A stretch of DNA of 64,000 bases from Rhizobium gallicum bv. gallicum R602sp (GCF_000816845.1 NZ_CP006880.1:496001-560000); one strand, 5' to 3'. Counted from the first letter of the stretch, positions 9,731 through 18,440 are shown. Notes: generated by a model not told the origin, from the sequence alone. A program made the numbers and translations.

Positions 9731-10540
9731 ATGAGCATTCTCCTGCGCCGACCGTTCGGCAGTCATGGCAAGGTCCACGAGATTACCCCGCAATCGGCGG
9801 GCTGGCGCTATGTCGGCTTCAGCCTCTTCCGCCTGCGGGAAGGCGAAGGCGTCGGCGAGGCGACCGGCGGCATGGAAGCGGTCGTGGTCATGGTCGAGGG
9901 CAAGGCCCGCTTCACCGCGGCCGGCAAGGATTGGGGTGAACTGGGCGAACGCATGAACGTCTTCGAAAAGACCCCGCCCCATTGCCTCTACGTGCCGAAT
10001 GGCGAGCAGTGGGAAGCGCGCGCCACGACCGATTGCACGGTCGGCGTTTGCCTTGCCCCCGGCAAGGGTGGCCACAAGGCACGACGCATCGGCCCGGATG
10101 GCATCCAGCTCACGCCGCGCGGGGTGGGCGCCAACCAGCGTTTCATCAACAACATCGCGATGGAGGCCGAGGACGATTGCGACAGCCTGCTGGTGACGGA
10201 GGTCTTCACGCCGGCCGGCAACTGGTCATCCTATCCGAGCCACCGTCACGACGAGGACGATTTCCCGCGGATCACTTATCTCGAAGAAACCTACTATCAC
10301 CGCCTCAATCCGGAGCAGGGTTTTGGCGTGCAACGGGTCTATACCGATGACGGCTCGCTTGACGAGACGATCGCGGTGAAAAACCACGACGTGGTGCTCG
10401 TCCCTCGCGGCCATCACCCCTGTGGCGCGCCTTACGGGTTTGAAATGTATTACCTCAACGTCATGGCAGGCCCTTTGCGCAATTGGCGCTTCGTTCCTGA
10501 TCCAGCGGTCCAATGGATCATGGATCGTGATGCACGCTAG
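9731..10540 (+). CDS. iolB: 5-deoxy-glucuronate isomerase
   Basis: IolB converts 5-deoxy-glucuronate to 2-deoxy-5-keto-gluconate, the substrate of IolC. The 269-residue bicupin contains PSHRHDEDDFPRITYLEETYYHR, abbreviated here as the PSHRHDED and ETYYHR metal-binding segments. It also has VLVPRGHHPCGAPYGFEMYY, the second cupin motif. Length is normal for IolB. It closes the core iolCDEB set; the final enzyme of the pathway, IolA (methylmalonate-semialdehyde dehydrogenase), is not encoded in this window. Confidence 0.93.
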   Translation: MSILLRRPFGSHGKVHEITPQSAGWRYVGFSLFRLREGEGVGEATGGMEAVVVMVEGKARFTAAGKDWGELGERMNVFEKTPPHCLYVPNGEQWEARATTDCTVGVCLAPGKGGHKARRIGPDGIQLTPRGVGANQRFINNIAMEAEDDCDSLLVTEVFTPAGNWSSYPSHRHDEDDFPRITYLEETYYHRLNPEQGFGVQRVYTDDGSLDETIAVKNHDVVLVPRGHHPCGAPYGFEMYYLNVMAGPLRNWRFVPDPAVQWIMDRDAR

Positions 10541-10598
10541 GTGAATAACCCGCAGTGCCTGTAGGGGCGCTATCGGCCAACGGTTAATAGGATCTCCC

Positions 10599-10988
10599 TT
10601 GCCCCTCATCAAACTTCACATACAAAAAGGCCGCTCCGAAGCCGAAGTCGAACTGCTACTCGATACGGTTCATGAGGTCATGCTGTCCGCGTTCAGCGTG
10701 CCAGAACGTGACCGCTATCAATTGGTCTTCGAACACCAGGCTTCGCATTTTCGTGCTCTTGATACTGGCCTTGGTTTTGAGCGAACGCAGAATTTTGTTC
10801 TTGTCGAAGTCGTCTCGCGGCCTCGGTCTAGGACGGAAAAGCTTGTCTTCTATCAAGGCTTGGCCGCGCAATTTGAAGAAAAATGCGGGGTTTCTGCCTC
10901 TGACATCATGGTGTCGTTCGTGGAAAATACCGATGAAGATTGGTCCTTCGGCGCGGGAGTAGCGCAGTTCGTCACTGGCGAATTATGA
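10599..10988 (+). CDS. Tautomerase (4-oxalocrotonate tautomerase-like) with TTG start
   Basis: This is a 129-residue tautomerase-superfamily protein. It starts at TTG 10599, followed at once by Pro, so after removal of the initiator residue Pro-1 would be the catalytic base, as in 4-OT/MIF enzymes. PLIKLHIQKGRS and the later LVEVVSRPRSRTEKLVFY are typical of the longer tautomerase subgroup. The predicted job is keto-enol tautomerisation of a small carbonyl compound in the cytoplasm. It lies 58 bp after iolB and 73 bp before the RpiR-type regulator, so it is probably part of the inositol operon. No tautomerase step is established in the standard Iol pathway. Confidence 0.75.
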   Translation: MPLIKLHIQKGRSEAEVELLLDTVHEVMLSAFSVPERDRYQLVFEHQASHFRALDTGLGFERTQNFVLVEVVSRPRSRTEKLVFYQGLAAQFEEKCGVSASDIMVSFVENTDEDWSFGAGVAQFVTGEL

Positions 10989-11061
10989 AGACTTTTGGAG
11001 GATCCGCCTACGTACCGTCAGGCATCGTCGATGCGAACCGAATGTTTGTGAGGGGGGTCGA

Positions 11062-11904
11062 ATGAGCAGCGATGACCGACGGCCGCCAGAAGATTTCGAA
11101 GCATTGCGGTCCCTAATCAATGCCAAGCACGCGCTGTTTCCTAAGCGCCTTGCCCAAGTTGCGCGCCATGTTCTCGATAATCCTGATGAGGTTGCGTTGG
11201 GTTCGATCGCCTCCATCGCAACTGCAGCGCAGGTAACGCCTTCAACCCTGATACGTTTCGCCCAGTTTCTCGGCTATGACGGCTTCAGCACGCTACAAGC
11301 GATTTTTCGAGAGGCTGTCCGCGCAAAGATCGCGCCAGGCGAAAAAGGCGGAAGCCGCCAATCAGGACGGGAAGGTGTCGTACGCGAAGCGCAGGTGTTT
11401 TATGAAACGATAGAGGCCTGTCATCATTCGCTCGAAACATTGTCCAAGACAATCCGCGTGGCTGACATCAAGGCTGCAGCGGGAATTCTTTCCTCAGCCA
11501 ACTGCGTGTTCATCCTTGCGGGTAACGGCACTTTTCCGATGGCTGCCTTGCTTCAGCATTGCCTGACCCGATTGAGAATTCGTTCGACCTTGCTAACGGA
11601 CATTGTCGGCGGCGACGATGTGCTCGCATTTGCAACGCCGGACGATGCGGCTGTCATCATCAGTTGCGCGCCCTATGCTGAGGAAACGACGATACATGCA
11701 TCAAACCTGTCGGATCGAAGAGTTCCCGTGATTGCTCTGACGGACTCCAACTTTTCGCCATTGTCGGAACTCGCTTCGGTCAGGTTCAGGGTGATTGAGT
11801 CGGGCCATGATGGGCTCTTGCTCGCCACGGCTGGGATCGCGCTCAGCGAAGCCTTGGCAATTTGCACGCGACAGACCCGACAGAACGCAGCCAACGCTCT
11901 ATAA
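11062..11904 (+). CDS. iolR: RpiR/MurR-family transcriptional regulator (IolR-like)
   Basis: This 280-residue regulator has an N-terminal HTH_6 domain (about residues 15-95, including IASIATAAQVTPSTLIRFAQ). A C-terminal SIS sugar-phosphate-binding domain (about 130-265) contains VFILAGNGTFPMAAL. The inositol regulator IolR of Sinorhizobium belongs to this family, and the gene directly follows iolCDEB and the tautomerase gene. That makes an inositol regulator the best guess, probably sensing a phosphorylated intermediate. GAGGGGGG at 11050-11057 marks the start. It is convergent with the oxidoreductase gene at 11921-12967, with a 16-bp gap. Confidence 0.8.
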   Translation: MSSDDRRPPEDFEALRSLINAKHALFPKRLAQVARHVLDNPDEVALGSIASIATAAQVTPSTLIRFAQFLGYDGFSTLQAIFREAVRAKIAPGEKGGSRQSGREGVVREAQVFYETIEACHHSLETLSKTIRVADIKAAAGILSSANCVFILAGNGTFPMAALLQHCLTRLRIRSTLLTDIVGGDDVLAFATPDDAAVIISCAPYAEETTIHASNLSDRRVPVIALTDSNFSPLSELASVRFRVIESGHDGLLLATAGIALSEALAICTRQTRQNAANAL

Positions 11905-11920
11905 CCCGCTTCTTCAAGGT

Positions 11921-12967
11921 TTATTCGGTCAGCCCCGCTTCGGTGAAGCTTATACCGATAGCATTCCGGATCGCGTCGAGTGTTTCCATCGTGGCAAGTG
12001 ATGCATCCAGCGGCCGCCAGATGCTTTCCAGTTGTCCTTCCGAAATCGCCCATGCGACGGCCGCAGCTTCATAGTAGAGGCCCTCGAAATGCCCGCCCCT
12101 GGGCTCATCGTATTGGAGCCGGGCGGATCCGTCCAATGACCAGACTTCGAAGGAGCCGGGCAGGTGGAATTCCGTGTTGAACCGGATCGACCCACTGGTC
12201 CCGACGATGGCAGCGTTCGTCGGAGTGAAGCCGTAGAGCGTGGTCGACATCGTGCCGAGCGCTCCTCTGGCGTTGGCGAGAACGACCGACAGCTGCCCGT
12301 TGACGCCGGCGCAATCGGCCTGTCCGATGCCAACGACCTTCTTTGGCACGCCGAGGAGTTTTGCCAGCAGCGAGACCGGATAGGTGCCGAGGTCGAGAAG
12401 CGGTCCGCCGGCAAGGCGCGCGTCGAAAATACGGTGCTTGCGCGGCAGATATTCGCCGTACTCGGTGTAAACGGACAGGATGTCTCCGATTGCTCCAGCA
12501 TCCAGTACCTGTTGGAGCACATCGAATTTCGGCAGGAAATAGGTCCACAGTGCTTCCGCGAAGAACACCCCCTTGCCGCGGGCGGCTGCGACCATGCCTT
12601 CGGCCTGTGCGCAGTTGAGTGCCATAGGCTTCTCGACGAGCACATGTTTCCCCGCCTCGATCGCCAGCTGCACATGTGCGTGATGCAGATTGTGGGGCGT
12701 CGCTACATAGATGACGTCAAGATCGTCGGCGGTGACGAGCGCCTCGTAGCTGTCATAGGCCCGTGCGATCCCCCACTGCGCCGCAAATGTATCCGCCGCC
12801 GCGCGCGATCGCGAGCCGACGGCGGCAATATCCTGGCGCGTATGAGCCTTGACCGATTCCGTGAACTTGGCGGCGATCCAGCCGGAGCCGAGAATGCCCC
12901 AGCGAAGGGGCGGGGCTTCCATGGCCGACCGGGTCCGCGCAGCCGGCAGGGTTTGCGGAAACGACAT
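11921..12967 (-). CDS. Gfo/Idh/MocA family oxidoreductase
   Basis: This 348-residue NAD(P)-dependent sugar or cyclitol dehydrogenase has the Rossmann motif GILGSGWIA (24-32) and EKP at 112-114. A C-terminal substrate domain contains GGPLLDLGTYPVSLL. The DLGxY form is typical of the dihydrodiol-dehydrogenase/1,5-anhydrofructose-reductase branch, so myo-inositol itself is not certain. About 20 extra residues precede the Rossmann fold. The start at 12967 is supported by GGGAGAT on the minus strand at 12976-12982. It is the last gene of a minus-strand operon coming from 16151. Confidence 0.75.
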   Translation of the reverse strand: MSFPQTLPAARTRSAMEAPPLRWGILGSGWIAAKFTESVKAHTRQDIAAVGSRSRAAADTFAAQWGIARAYDSYEALVTADDLDVIYVATPHNLHHAHVQLAIEAGKHVLVEKPMALNCAQAEGMVAAARGKGVFFAEALWTYFLPKFDVLQQVLDAGAIGDILSVYTEYGEYLPRKHRIFDARLAGGPLLDLGTYPVSLLAKLLGVPKKVVGIGQADCAGVNGQLSVVLANARGALGTMSTTLYGFTPTNAAIVGTSGSIRFNTEFHLPGSFEVWSLDGSARLQYDEPRGGHFEGLYYEAAAVAWAISEGQLESIWRPLDASLATMETLDAIRNAIGISFTEAGLTE

Positions 12968-13004
12968 GTCTTTTTATCTCCCATGATTGGTGAGCGCCCG
13001 TCGC

Positions 13005-14177
13005 TCAGCCGGCGATCATCTGCCAGGTCTTCTTCTCCAGTGACCGTTCCATCGCGTCGATGATGCGCTCGTTGGCAAGGCCGAACTCGAAGTTCGGAAA
13101 GCAGTCCGGCGCGTCGACGATGCCCTCGATCAAGTCGCGCACCTCGATGACCTTGACGTCGAAGTAGCCGAGGCCGCCGCCGGCGAAGTCGAAGCCGAAG
13201 AAGGCGGAAAACTGCGGCACCTGACTGCCGGCATAGATCGTCTTGAAGCCGCGGTCGGGCTTCGGATCATTGAAGCGCGCGATCTTCAGCTCGTTGAACC
13301 GCTCGCCGTCCATGATGATCGTGCCCTCCGTGCCCGACACTTCCCAGTAGATGCCGAAGACCTTTCCCGCTGCCACGCGCGACGCTTCGATCGTGCCGCC
13401 AGCGCCGCTTTTGAAGCGAACGAGCGTCTGGATCTGATCCTCGTTTTCCACCACCGCGCGCGGTGCGTCGCTGCCGACCTTTGCACCGTAGCCGGAGCCG
13501 CCTTGCGGAACCGGCCGCGTCGGAAAGAAGGTCTGCGTCTGCGCGATGACACTGTCGACGTCGCCCATCAGATACTGCGCGACGGAAATCACATGGCTGC
13601 CGAGGTCGCCGAGCGCGCCGGAGCCGGCGTCCTTGCGCGTGCAGCGCCAGGAAAACGGCAGGTCGGGATCGTTGAAGAAGCCCTGGTCGAACCAGCCCCG
13701 AAACCGCATCGGCACTCCGATGTCGCCCCTGTCGATCAAGTGCTTGGCGAGCATGGCGGCGGGCGTCTTGATATTGTTGAAGGCGACCATGGTCTTGACG
13801 CCCTTGCGCTTTGCGGCGGCGGCCATCTCCTCGGCTTGGCCCAGCGTAACGGAGAGGGGCTTTTCGCAATAGACATGCTTGCCGGCCGCAATTGCGGCGA
13901 GCGCCATCTCATGATGCAGAGCGTTGGGCGAGGTAATGTCGACGACGTCCACCTCGGGGTCCTCGACCAGCTTGCGCCAGTCGCCCGTGCTCCTCTCGAA
14001 GCCATAGCGCGCAGCGGCCCCGGCCGCCAGCTCCTCGGTGGCATCAGCTAGCAGGCAGAGGCGCGGAATGGCGGGCAAGTCGCGGTAGAGCATACCCGCG
14101 CGGCGATAGGCATCGGCATGGGCCTGACCCATGAATCCGGAGCCGATCAGGCCGATGTTGAGGATTGTCTTGCCCAT
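13005..14177 (-). CDS. Gfo/Idh/MocA family oxidoreductase (longer form)
   Basis: This 390-residue oxidoreductase begins MGKTILNIGLIGSGFMG, a Rossmann start, and carries CEKPLSVTLGQAEEM. GALGDLGSHVISVAQYLMG forms the active-site helix. Family members act on inositols, sugars and sugar derivatives. The usual catalytic Lys lies in EKP, and the Asp/His pair in GDLGSH. The start at 14177 has GGGAG upstream on the minus strand. It is the middle member of the minus operon, 22 bp downstream of the IolE-like gene. The exact substrate cannot be read from the sequence. Confidence 0.78.
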   Translation of the reverse strand: MGKTILNIGLIGSGFMGQAHADAYRRAGMLYRDLPAIPRLCLLADATEELAAGAAARYGFERSTGDWRKLVEDPEVDVVDITSPNALHHEMALAAIAAGKHVYCEKPLSVTLGQAEEMAAAAKRKGVKTMVAFNNIKTPAAMLAKHLIDRGDIGVPMRFRGWFDQGFFNDPDLPFSWRCTRKDAGSGALGDLGSHVISVAQYLMGDVDSVIAQTQTFFPTRPVPQGGSGYGAKVGSDAPRAVVENEDQIQTLVRFKSGAGGTIEASRVAAGKVFGIYWEVSGTEGTIIMDGERFNELKIARFNDPKPDRGFKTIYAGSQVPQFSAFFGFDFAGGGLGYFDVKVIEVRDLIEGIVDAPDCFPNFEFGLANERIIDAMERSLEKKTWQMIAG

Positions 14178-14199
14178 AATTTTCTCCCGATGAAGCTGC

Positions 14200-15114
14200 T
14201 CAGGCGGCAAAAGTGTCGAGGACGTGGTGGAATGCCGCGGTGACGGCCGGCAGCGGCGGTGCAAGCGCCGGATCCTGCTCCGCCTCGACCACCAGCCAGC
14301 CCTGATAGCGGCTTTGCCGAACAAAGGCTGCAAGCGGGGCGAAGTCGACGATTCCGTCGCCGGGCACGGTGAACATGCCCCTGCGCACGCCGGCATTGAA
14401 GCTGAGGTCGCCGGCACGGACCTCGGCGATGACCGGCCCGCGCACGTCCTTCAGGTGAATATGGACGATGCGGTCGCCGAAGCGCTCGATCAGCCGGGTG
14501 TAGTCGAAGCCGCCTGCGGCGGCATGGCCGGTGTCGAGCAGCAGTCCGGCGGCCGATCCCGCCTTGTCGAACAGGGCAGAGACCTCGTCAAATGTTTCCG
14601 CCACCATCATGAGGTGATGGTGATAGGCCAGCGCCAGCCCGTATTCTCCGGCCAGCCTTGCGCTGAAGTCGGTAAGCCTGGCCGCGTAGGTGGCGATAAC
14701 CTCCTTCGGCATCACGCACCGTGCCGACATCGGCGCATCAAGCGGCGCACCGGGCGCCATCATCGCCACCTCGCCATAGACCAGCACCGTTGACCCCATG
14801 GCGCGCAGGAGTTCGGCGTGAGCGGCAACCGCGGCCATCTCCGCCTCGACTCCGCGCTCGGCGAGCTCTCCGGAATGCCAGCCTGAGGCGAGCGCAAGGC
14901 CACGGCTTTCCAGGAGCGGCGCCAGCGCCTCGCGGCTGCGCGGCAGCTTACGCCCTAGCTCGACGCCTTGGTAGCCGGCATGGGCGGCATCGTCCAGGCA
15001 GGTCTCGACCGCTATATCAGCGCCGAGATCCTTAAGCACCTCATTGGTCCAGGAAAGCGGGCTTACAGCAAGGCGTACCCCGTCCGGCAGCGCCGCCAAT
15101 TTCTCTTTCGTCAT
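14200..15114 (-). CDS. IolE-like TIM-barrel protein (inosose dehydratase paralogue)
   Basis: This 304-residue protein shares with iolE at 8801-9718 the segments GVRRGMFTVPGD, DFAPL and GWLVVEAEQD, as well as YHHH and LLLDTGH. It is clearly a diverged paralogue rather than a generic isomerase. Likely roles are dehydration or epimerisation of an inosose or keto-sugar made by the neighbouring oxidoreductases. It is 29 bp downstream of the IdhA-like gene. An alternative is a keto-sugar isomerase of the same superfamily. The metal-binding Glu, Asp and His residues appear to be kept. Confidence 0.75.
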   Translation of the reverse strand: MTKEKLAALPDGVRLAVSPLSWTNEVLKDLGADIAVETCLDDAAHAGYQGVELGRKLPRSREALAPLLESRGLALASGWHSGELAERGVEAEMAAVAAHAELLRAMGSTVLVYGEVAMMAPGAPLDAPMSARCVMPKEVIATYAARLTDFSARLAGEYGLALAYHHHLMMVAETFDEVSALFDKAGSAAGLLLDTGHAAAGGFDYTRLIERFGDRIVHIHLKDVRGPVIAEVRAGDLSFNAGVRRGMFTVPGDGIVDFAPLAAFVRQSRYQGWLVVEAEQDPALAPPLPAVTAAFHHVLDTFAA

Positions 15115-15143
15115 GATGTCCTCCCTGGATGAAAGTGAAGGCG

Positions 15144-16151
15144 CTAAGGTCGCCAGTCCGGCCCGATGCGGACAGGCATGCCACTCTGCATGGAGACAAG
15201 TGCCGCCTCGGCGATACGTTGCGCCTCCAGTCCGTCCCGGATGCCGGCAAGCGGCCGGCCTCCTGTTTCGATCAGGGAGACAAAGGCCGCCATCTCATTG
15301 CGATAGGCATCGGCGAAGCGCTCGATGAAGTAATTCATCGGGGTGGAGGCGCGAAAACCGTCGGCATCGGCGATGGTCACTCCACGCTGCGGCCGGTTCT
15401 CCACATAGAGCACCTCCTTCGAGCACAGCACTTCCAGCCGTTGATCATAGCCGAACGGCGCGCGGCGGCAGTTGACCATCTGCACGAACCGGCCGGAGAC
15501 GGAGGTCAGCGTCACCATCGCCGTGTCGATGTCGCCGGCTGCGCCGATCTCGGCATCGATGAGACAGTTGCCGACGGCGTAGACGATGGCAATGTCCTCG
15601 CCGAGCAGATAGCGAGCCATGTCGAAATCATGGATGGCCTGGTCGCGGAACATGCCGCCGGAGCGCTCGACATAAGCGCGCGACGGCGGCGCGGGATCGC
15701 GGGTATGCATGACGATGTGCTCAAGGGCACCCGCCTCGCCGCTGACGATCCGCTCGCGCACGAAGCGGAAATCGGGATCATAGCGGCGCTGGAATGCCAG
15801 AAGGCAGACAACGCCGGAGGTCTCGACAGCGCTGGTGACGGCTTCCACCGTTACGAAATCGAGGCTGACCGGCTTCTCGCAGAAGATCGCTTTGCCGGCG
15901 CGGGCCGCCTGAAGGAGCAGCCCGGCATGCGTATCGGTCGAGCTGGCAATGATGATGCCGTCGACCGACGCGTCGGAAAACACGGTATCGGACGAGACGA
16001 TGTCCGCCCCGATCCTTGCCGCAAGGCCGGCCCGCTGCTCGCTTGCGACCGGGTCGACAAGGTACTTTACTCGCACCGAAGGCAAGCTGGCCGCGTTCAA
16101 CCCATGCACACGCCCGATACGACCCGCGCCGAAGACAGCGAGATCCGTCAT
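15144..16151 (-). CDS. idhA: Inositol 2-dehydrogenase-like oxidoreductase (IdhA/IolG family)
   Basis: This 335-residue protein has the Rossmann start AVFGAGRIGRVHG and K93 in CEKP. D170/H174 in RDQAIHDFDMARYLLG correspond to the catalytic pair. It follows the pattern I remember for S. meliloti IdhA (ERSGGMFRD, RRAPFGYDQRLEV). It would therefore be a second inositol dehydrogenase beside iolG at 3109, perhaps for scyllo- or chiro-inositol or a methylated inositol. A minus-strand GGGAGG precedes ATG 16151. It is the first gene of the minus operon and is transcribed divergently from a LacI regulator. Confidence 0.82.
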   Translation of the reverse strand: MTDLAVFGAGRIGRVHGLNAASLPSVRVKYLVDPVASEQRAGLAARIGADIVSSDTVFSDASVDGIIIASSTDTHAGLLLQAARAGKAIFCEKPVSLDFVTVEAVTSAVETSGVVCLLAFQRRYDPDFRFVRERIVSGEAGALEHIVMHTRDPAPPSRAYVERSGGMFRDQAIHDFDMARYLLGEDIAIVYAVGNCLIDAEIGAAGDIDTAMVTLTSVSGRFVQMVNCRRAPFGYDQRLEVLCSKEVLYVENRPQRGVTIADADGFRASTPMNYFIERFADAYRNEMAAFVSLIETGGRPLAGIRDGLEAQRIAEAALVSMQSGMPVRIGPDWRP

Positions 16152-16235
16152 TGATTGCCTCCCAATCTTGCCGGGCGCCGTTTCCCATCCCGTTGCCTGC
16201 AGATTAGCCGAGTGCTACTGAAGGAGAACGTCAAT

Positions 16236-16255
16236 TTTGAAGAGATTTCTTCAAA
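16236..16255. promoter_or_regulatory. Operator-like palindrome in divergent idhA-like/LacI promoter
   Basis: TTTGAAGA at 16236-16243 and TCTTCAAA at 16248-16255 form a perfect 8-4-8 inverted repeat. It lies between the divergent genes, 13 bp before the LacI-family start at 16269 and 84 bp before the idhA-like start. Size, symmetry and position fit a LacI-family operator controlling both directions. Binding itself is inferred. Confidence 0.7.
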
Positions 16256-16268
16256 CGGGGAACGAGCG

Positions 16269-17282
16269 ATGGGAAAACCGACGGCGCAGGATCTGGCTGC
16301 TGCGGCAGGGGTATCGCTGTCCACGGTCGACCGAGTTCTCAACAACCGCGGCGGAGTAAGCGAGGATAAGGAACGTCGCGTGCTCGAACATGCGCGCAAG
16401 CTTAAGATCGACCGGGCGCTAAATCAGCGAGCCGCACGCACCCTTCGCATCGCCGTGTTGCTTCAGTCACGCGCCAATCCGTTTCACGCTGCGGTGCAGG
16501 ACAGTTTTGAAGCCGCAAATAGGGATTTCCGCCAGTATAATCTTCAGTTTCAAGTCCACCACATCGATCCAACGCGGCCGGCGGCGACGGTGGCCCTCAT
16601 AAATGCACTCTCCTCGCGCTGTGATGCACTGGTCATCGTCAGCCCCCAGAACGAGGATATCGCAGCCGCCCTCAGGGCATTCGGCCGGAACGGAAAGCCT
16701 GTCATCACTCTGGCGACCGATATTCGTGATGCCGAAAGATACGCTTATGTTGGACCAGACAACAGGAAGGCAGGCCGTGTCGCAGGCGATTTGATGGGGC
16801 GCCTGCTTGGCGGCGAAGGGGGTGAGATCGTCGTCATCTCCGGCATGCTCAGCATGATTGGCCACGAGGAGCGCGAGATGGGTTTTCGCGCAGTTTTGCG
16901 CGAGCGCTATCCCCAGTGCAAGGTGGCAGAAGTCCTCGAAAGTATGGAGCGTGGGGAAAGGGCAGGTGACCTCGTCTTTAATGCCTTGAAGGGCAACCCT
17001 CGCATTCGAGGCATTTACAATGCGTCGGCGGGAGCGCGATCGGTGGTCAGCGCGATGAATGCTCTCGGGAGGAGGAATGACATCATCTTCATCACCCACG
17101 AATTGACTGACGAACGCCGCCAATTGATGCGCGAGGGCCTGATTGATGCCATCATCGATCAGGATCCAGTGCTTGAAGTGCGAGCGGCAGTTGAAGCACT
17201 GGCTGCCCATTTCGGTCGCAAGGACGACCCGCCTGTTTGCCTTACCACCTCGATCCACATTCACATGATCGAGAATTGTTGA
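16269..17282 (+). CDS. LacI-family transcriptional regulator
   Basis: This 337-residue regulator has the LacI HTH at residues 5-25 (AQDLAAAAGVSLSTVDRVL). It is followed by a periplasmic-binding-protein-like ligand domain similar to sugar-binding regulators. The STVDRVLNNRGGVSE hinge form is common in rhizobial regulators of inositol or sugar genes. It diverges from the idhA-like operon and has a perfect operator-like palindrome directly upstream. The frame is open from 16155, but a 375-residue form would swallow the operator, so ATG 16269 is chosen. Confidence 0.85.
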   Translation: MGKPTAQDLAAAAGVSLSTVDRVLNNRGGVSEDKERRVLEHARKLKIDRALNQRAARTLRIAVLLQSRANPFHAAVQDSFEAANRDFRQYNLQFQVHHIDPTRPAATVALINALSSRCDALVIVSPQNEDIAAALRAFGRNGKPVITLATDIRDAERYAYVGPDNRKAGRVAGDLMGRLLGGEGGEIVVISGMLSMIGHEEREMGFRAVLRERYPQCKVAEVLESMERGERAGDLVFNALKGNPRIRGIYNASAGARSVVSAMNALGRRNDIIFITHELTDERRQLMREGLIDAIIDQDPVLEVRAAVEALAAHFGRKDDPPVCLTTSIHIHMIENC

Positions 17283-17393
17283 GGCAACATATTTGCTGTC
17301 TCTTGTGGCGCCAAAACGCCAAGAAGTGCGTCGTTTTTTTGCCCTACCGGCGGGTGGTCGCCAGGAACTGCCGGCCCCGCGGGAAAGAAGACG

Positions 17394-17822
17394 GTGATCA
17401 ATCAAGCCGCGTTCGAGCCCGATGCGCTCAGTCTTGCATTGGTCGAGGGTGTGAGGATCGCCCAGAAGGACCTGGAGGAGGCCGGCGGCGCCAATGACCT
17501 CGATCAGGTCCGGACCTTGATCCAAGGCGTCTCTCGTCAGGCGGTCGACAAGCGGGTCAATGACGGCAGCCTGCTGGCGGTCCCCCGGCCTCGCAATCGG
17601 CGCGCCTATCCGACGCTGCAGTTCAACCGTGATGGTTCGATTGTCTCAGGCCTAAAGGAGGTTCGCCAGGCATTGCCCACTGACAACGCTTGGGTGATCC
17701 TGAATTTCCTCACGCGGCCTGAGGCGCGGCTCGGCGGCCGCAAGCCGATCGACGTCTTGAAGATCGCCGATATTTCCCTCGTTGTGGAAGCGGCGCGCCG
17801 ATATGGCGAGCAAGGTGCGTGA
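17394..17822 (+). CDS. Antitoxin of an MbcA/ParS/Xre-RES toxin-antitoxin pair
   Basis: This 142-residue protein starts at GTG 17394. Its C-terminal half, with AWVILNFLTRPEARLGGRKPIDVLK, has the toxin-binding shape of MbcA/ParS/Xre antitoxins: a short helix, then the LGGRKPIDVL motif. The N-terminal half contains QAVDKRVNDGSLLAV, a helix-turn-helix-like segment. Its stop overlaps the GTG start of the RES-domain gene by 4 bp, the usual layout of these operons. It would neutralise the toxin and repress its own promoter. Confidence 0.8.
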   Translation: MINQAAFEPDALSLALVEGVRIAQKDLEEAGGANDLDQVRTLIQGVSRQAVDKRVNDGSLLAVPRPRNRRAYPTLQFNRDGSIVSGLKEVRQALPTDNAWVILNFLTRPEARLGGRKPIDVLKIADISLVVEAARRYGEQGA

Positions 17823-18163
17823 CCCCACTTCCGCCGAACGATCTGCAGTCGCGCCACCCTGAGCTGATGACGCTTCCGGACGGAACCGATCTCCATCGGT
17901 TTTATACAGCCGCATATGATCCTATCTATTTCGATCGGTCCGACCTCGGCCGCTTCAATGCGCCAGACGGATCGTACGGTGTGCTCTACGTGGCGCAGGA
18001 AATCCCCGGAGCCTTCGCAGAGACATTCCTCCGCTCGCCAGTACGTTCTTTGATCAATCCTGCCTTCCTAGTTGCTGTTCCTGTGCCGCTGGTGAGGCTT
18101 TCCAGCGGGCTGAAATACCACGATGCCCACTGCTTCAACCTTGCGCGGACTGGCTCGATTTGA
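17819..18163 (+). pseudogene. RES-domain toxin, truncated after about half of the domain
   Basis: RES toxins deplete NAD+. The frame gives 114 residues with the N-terminal RES core: LHRFYTAAYDPIYF with the conserved Arg, YGVLYVAQEIPGAFAETFLR with Tyr and Glu, and a normal FLVAVPVPLVRL strand. Family members usually run past 200 residues and carry a C-terminal conserved Ser and a DGIRYxSRH-like segment. Here the frame stops at 18163, and no clean continuation was found in the other frames up to 18440. A weak HGYDAPRS string near 18345 may be a decayed end. The toxin is probably inactive, leaving an orphan antitoxin. Confidence 0.75.
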
Positions 18164-18440
18164 GCTGCTCTGCATCCTACTGGGACCATTTGGGCTGGAA
18201 GGACCAACGACCGGCAACGTCGCCAAAAGCGCGTCAACATCCATCATGAGACAAACCGAGCCTCCGCTGCAGTTCACAGCTGATCCAAGGTTAGCCTTGC
18301 AACATTCTACTGCACGTATCGCGCGCAGCCAGCTCTCCCCCTTGCCCACGGCTATGATGCGCCTAGATCACCACAAGAAGAGGTTGCATTCACTTTATGC
18401 TAGCCTCGTATGAGTGCCTTGCGGTTGATAGTTTTCGGAA

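Noticed and set aside
1143..17317. 14-bp repeat TGTGGCGCCAAAAC at 1143 and 17304
   Set aside because: Only two copies, 16 kb apart, around a common GGCGCC palindrome; positions relative to genes differ, so chance is likely.
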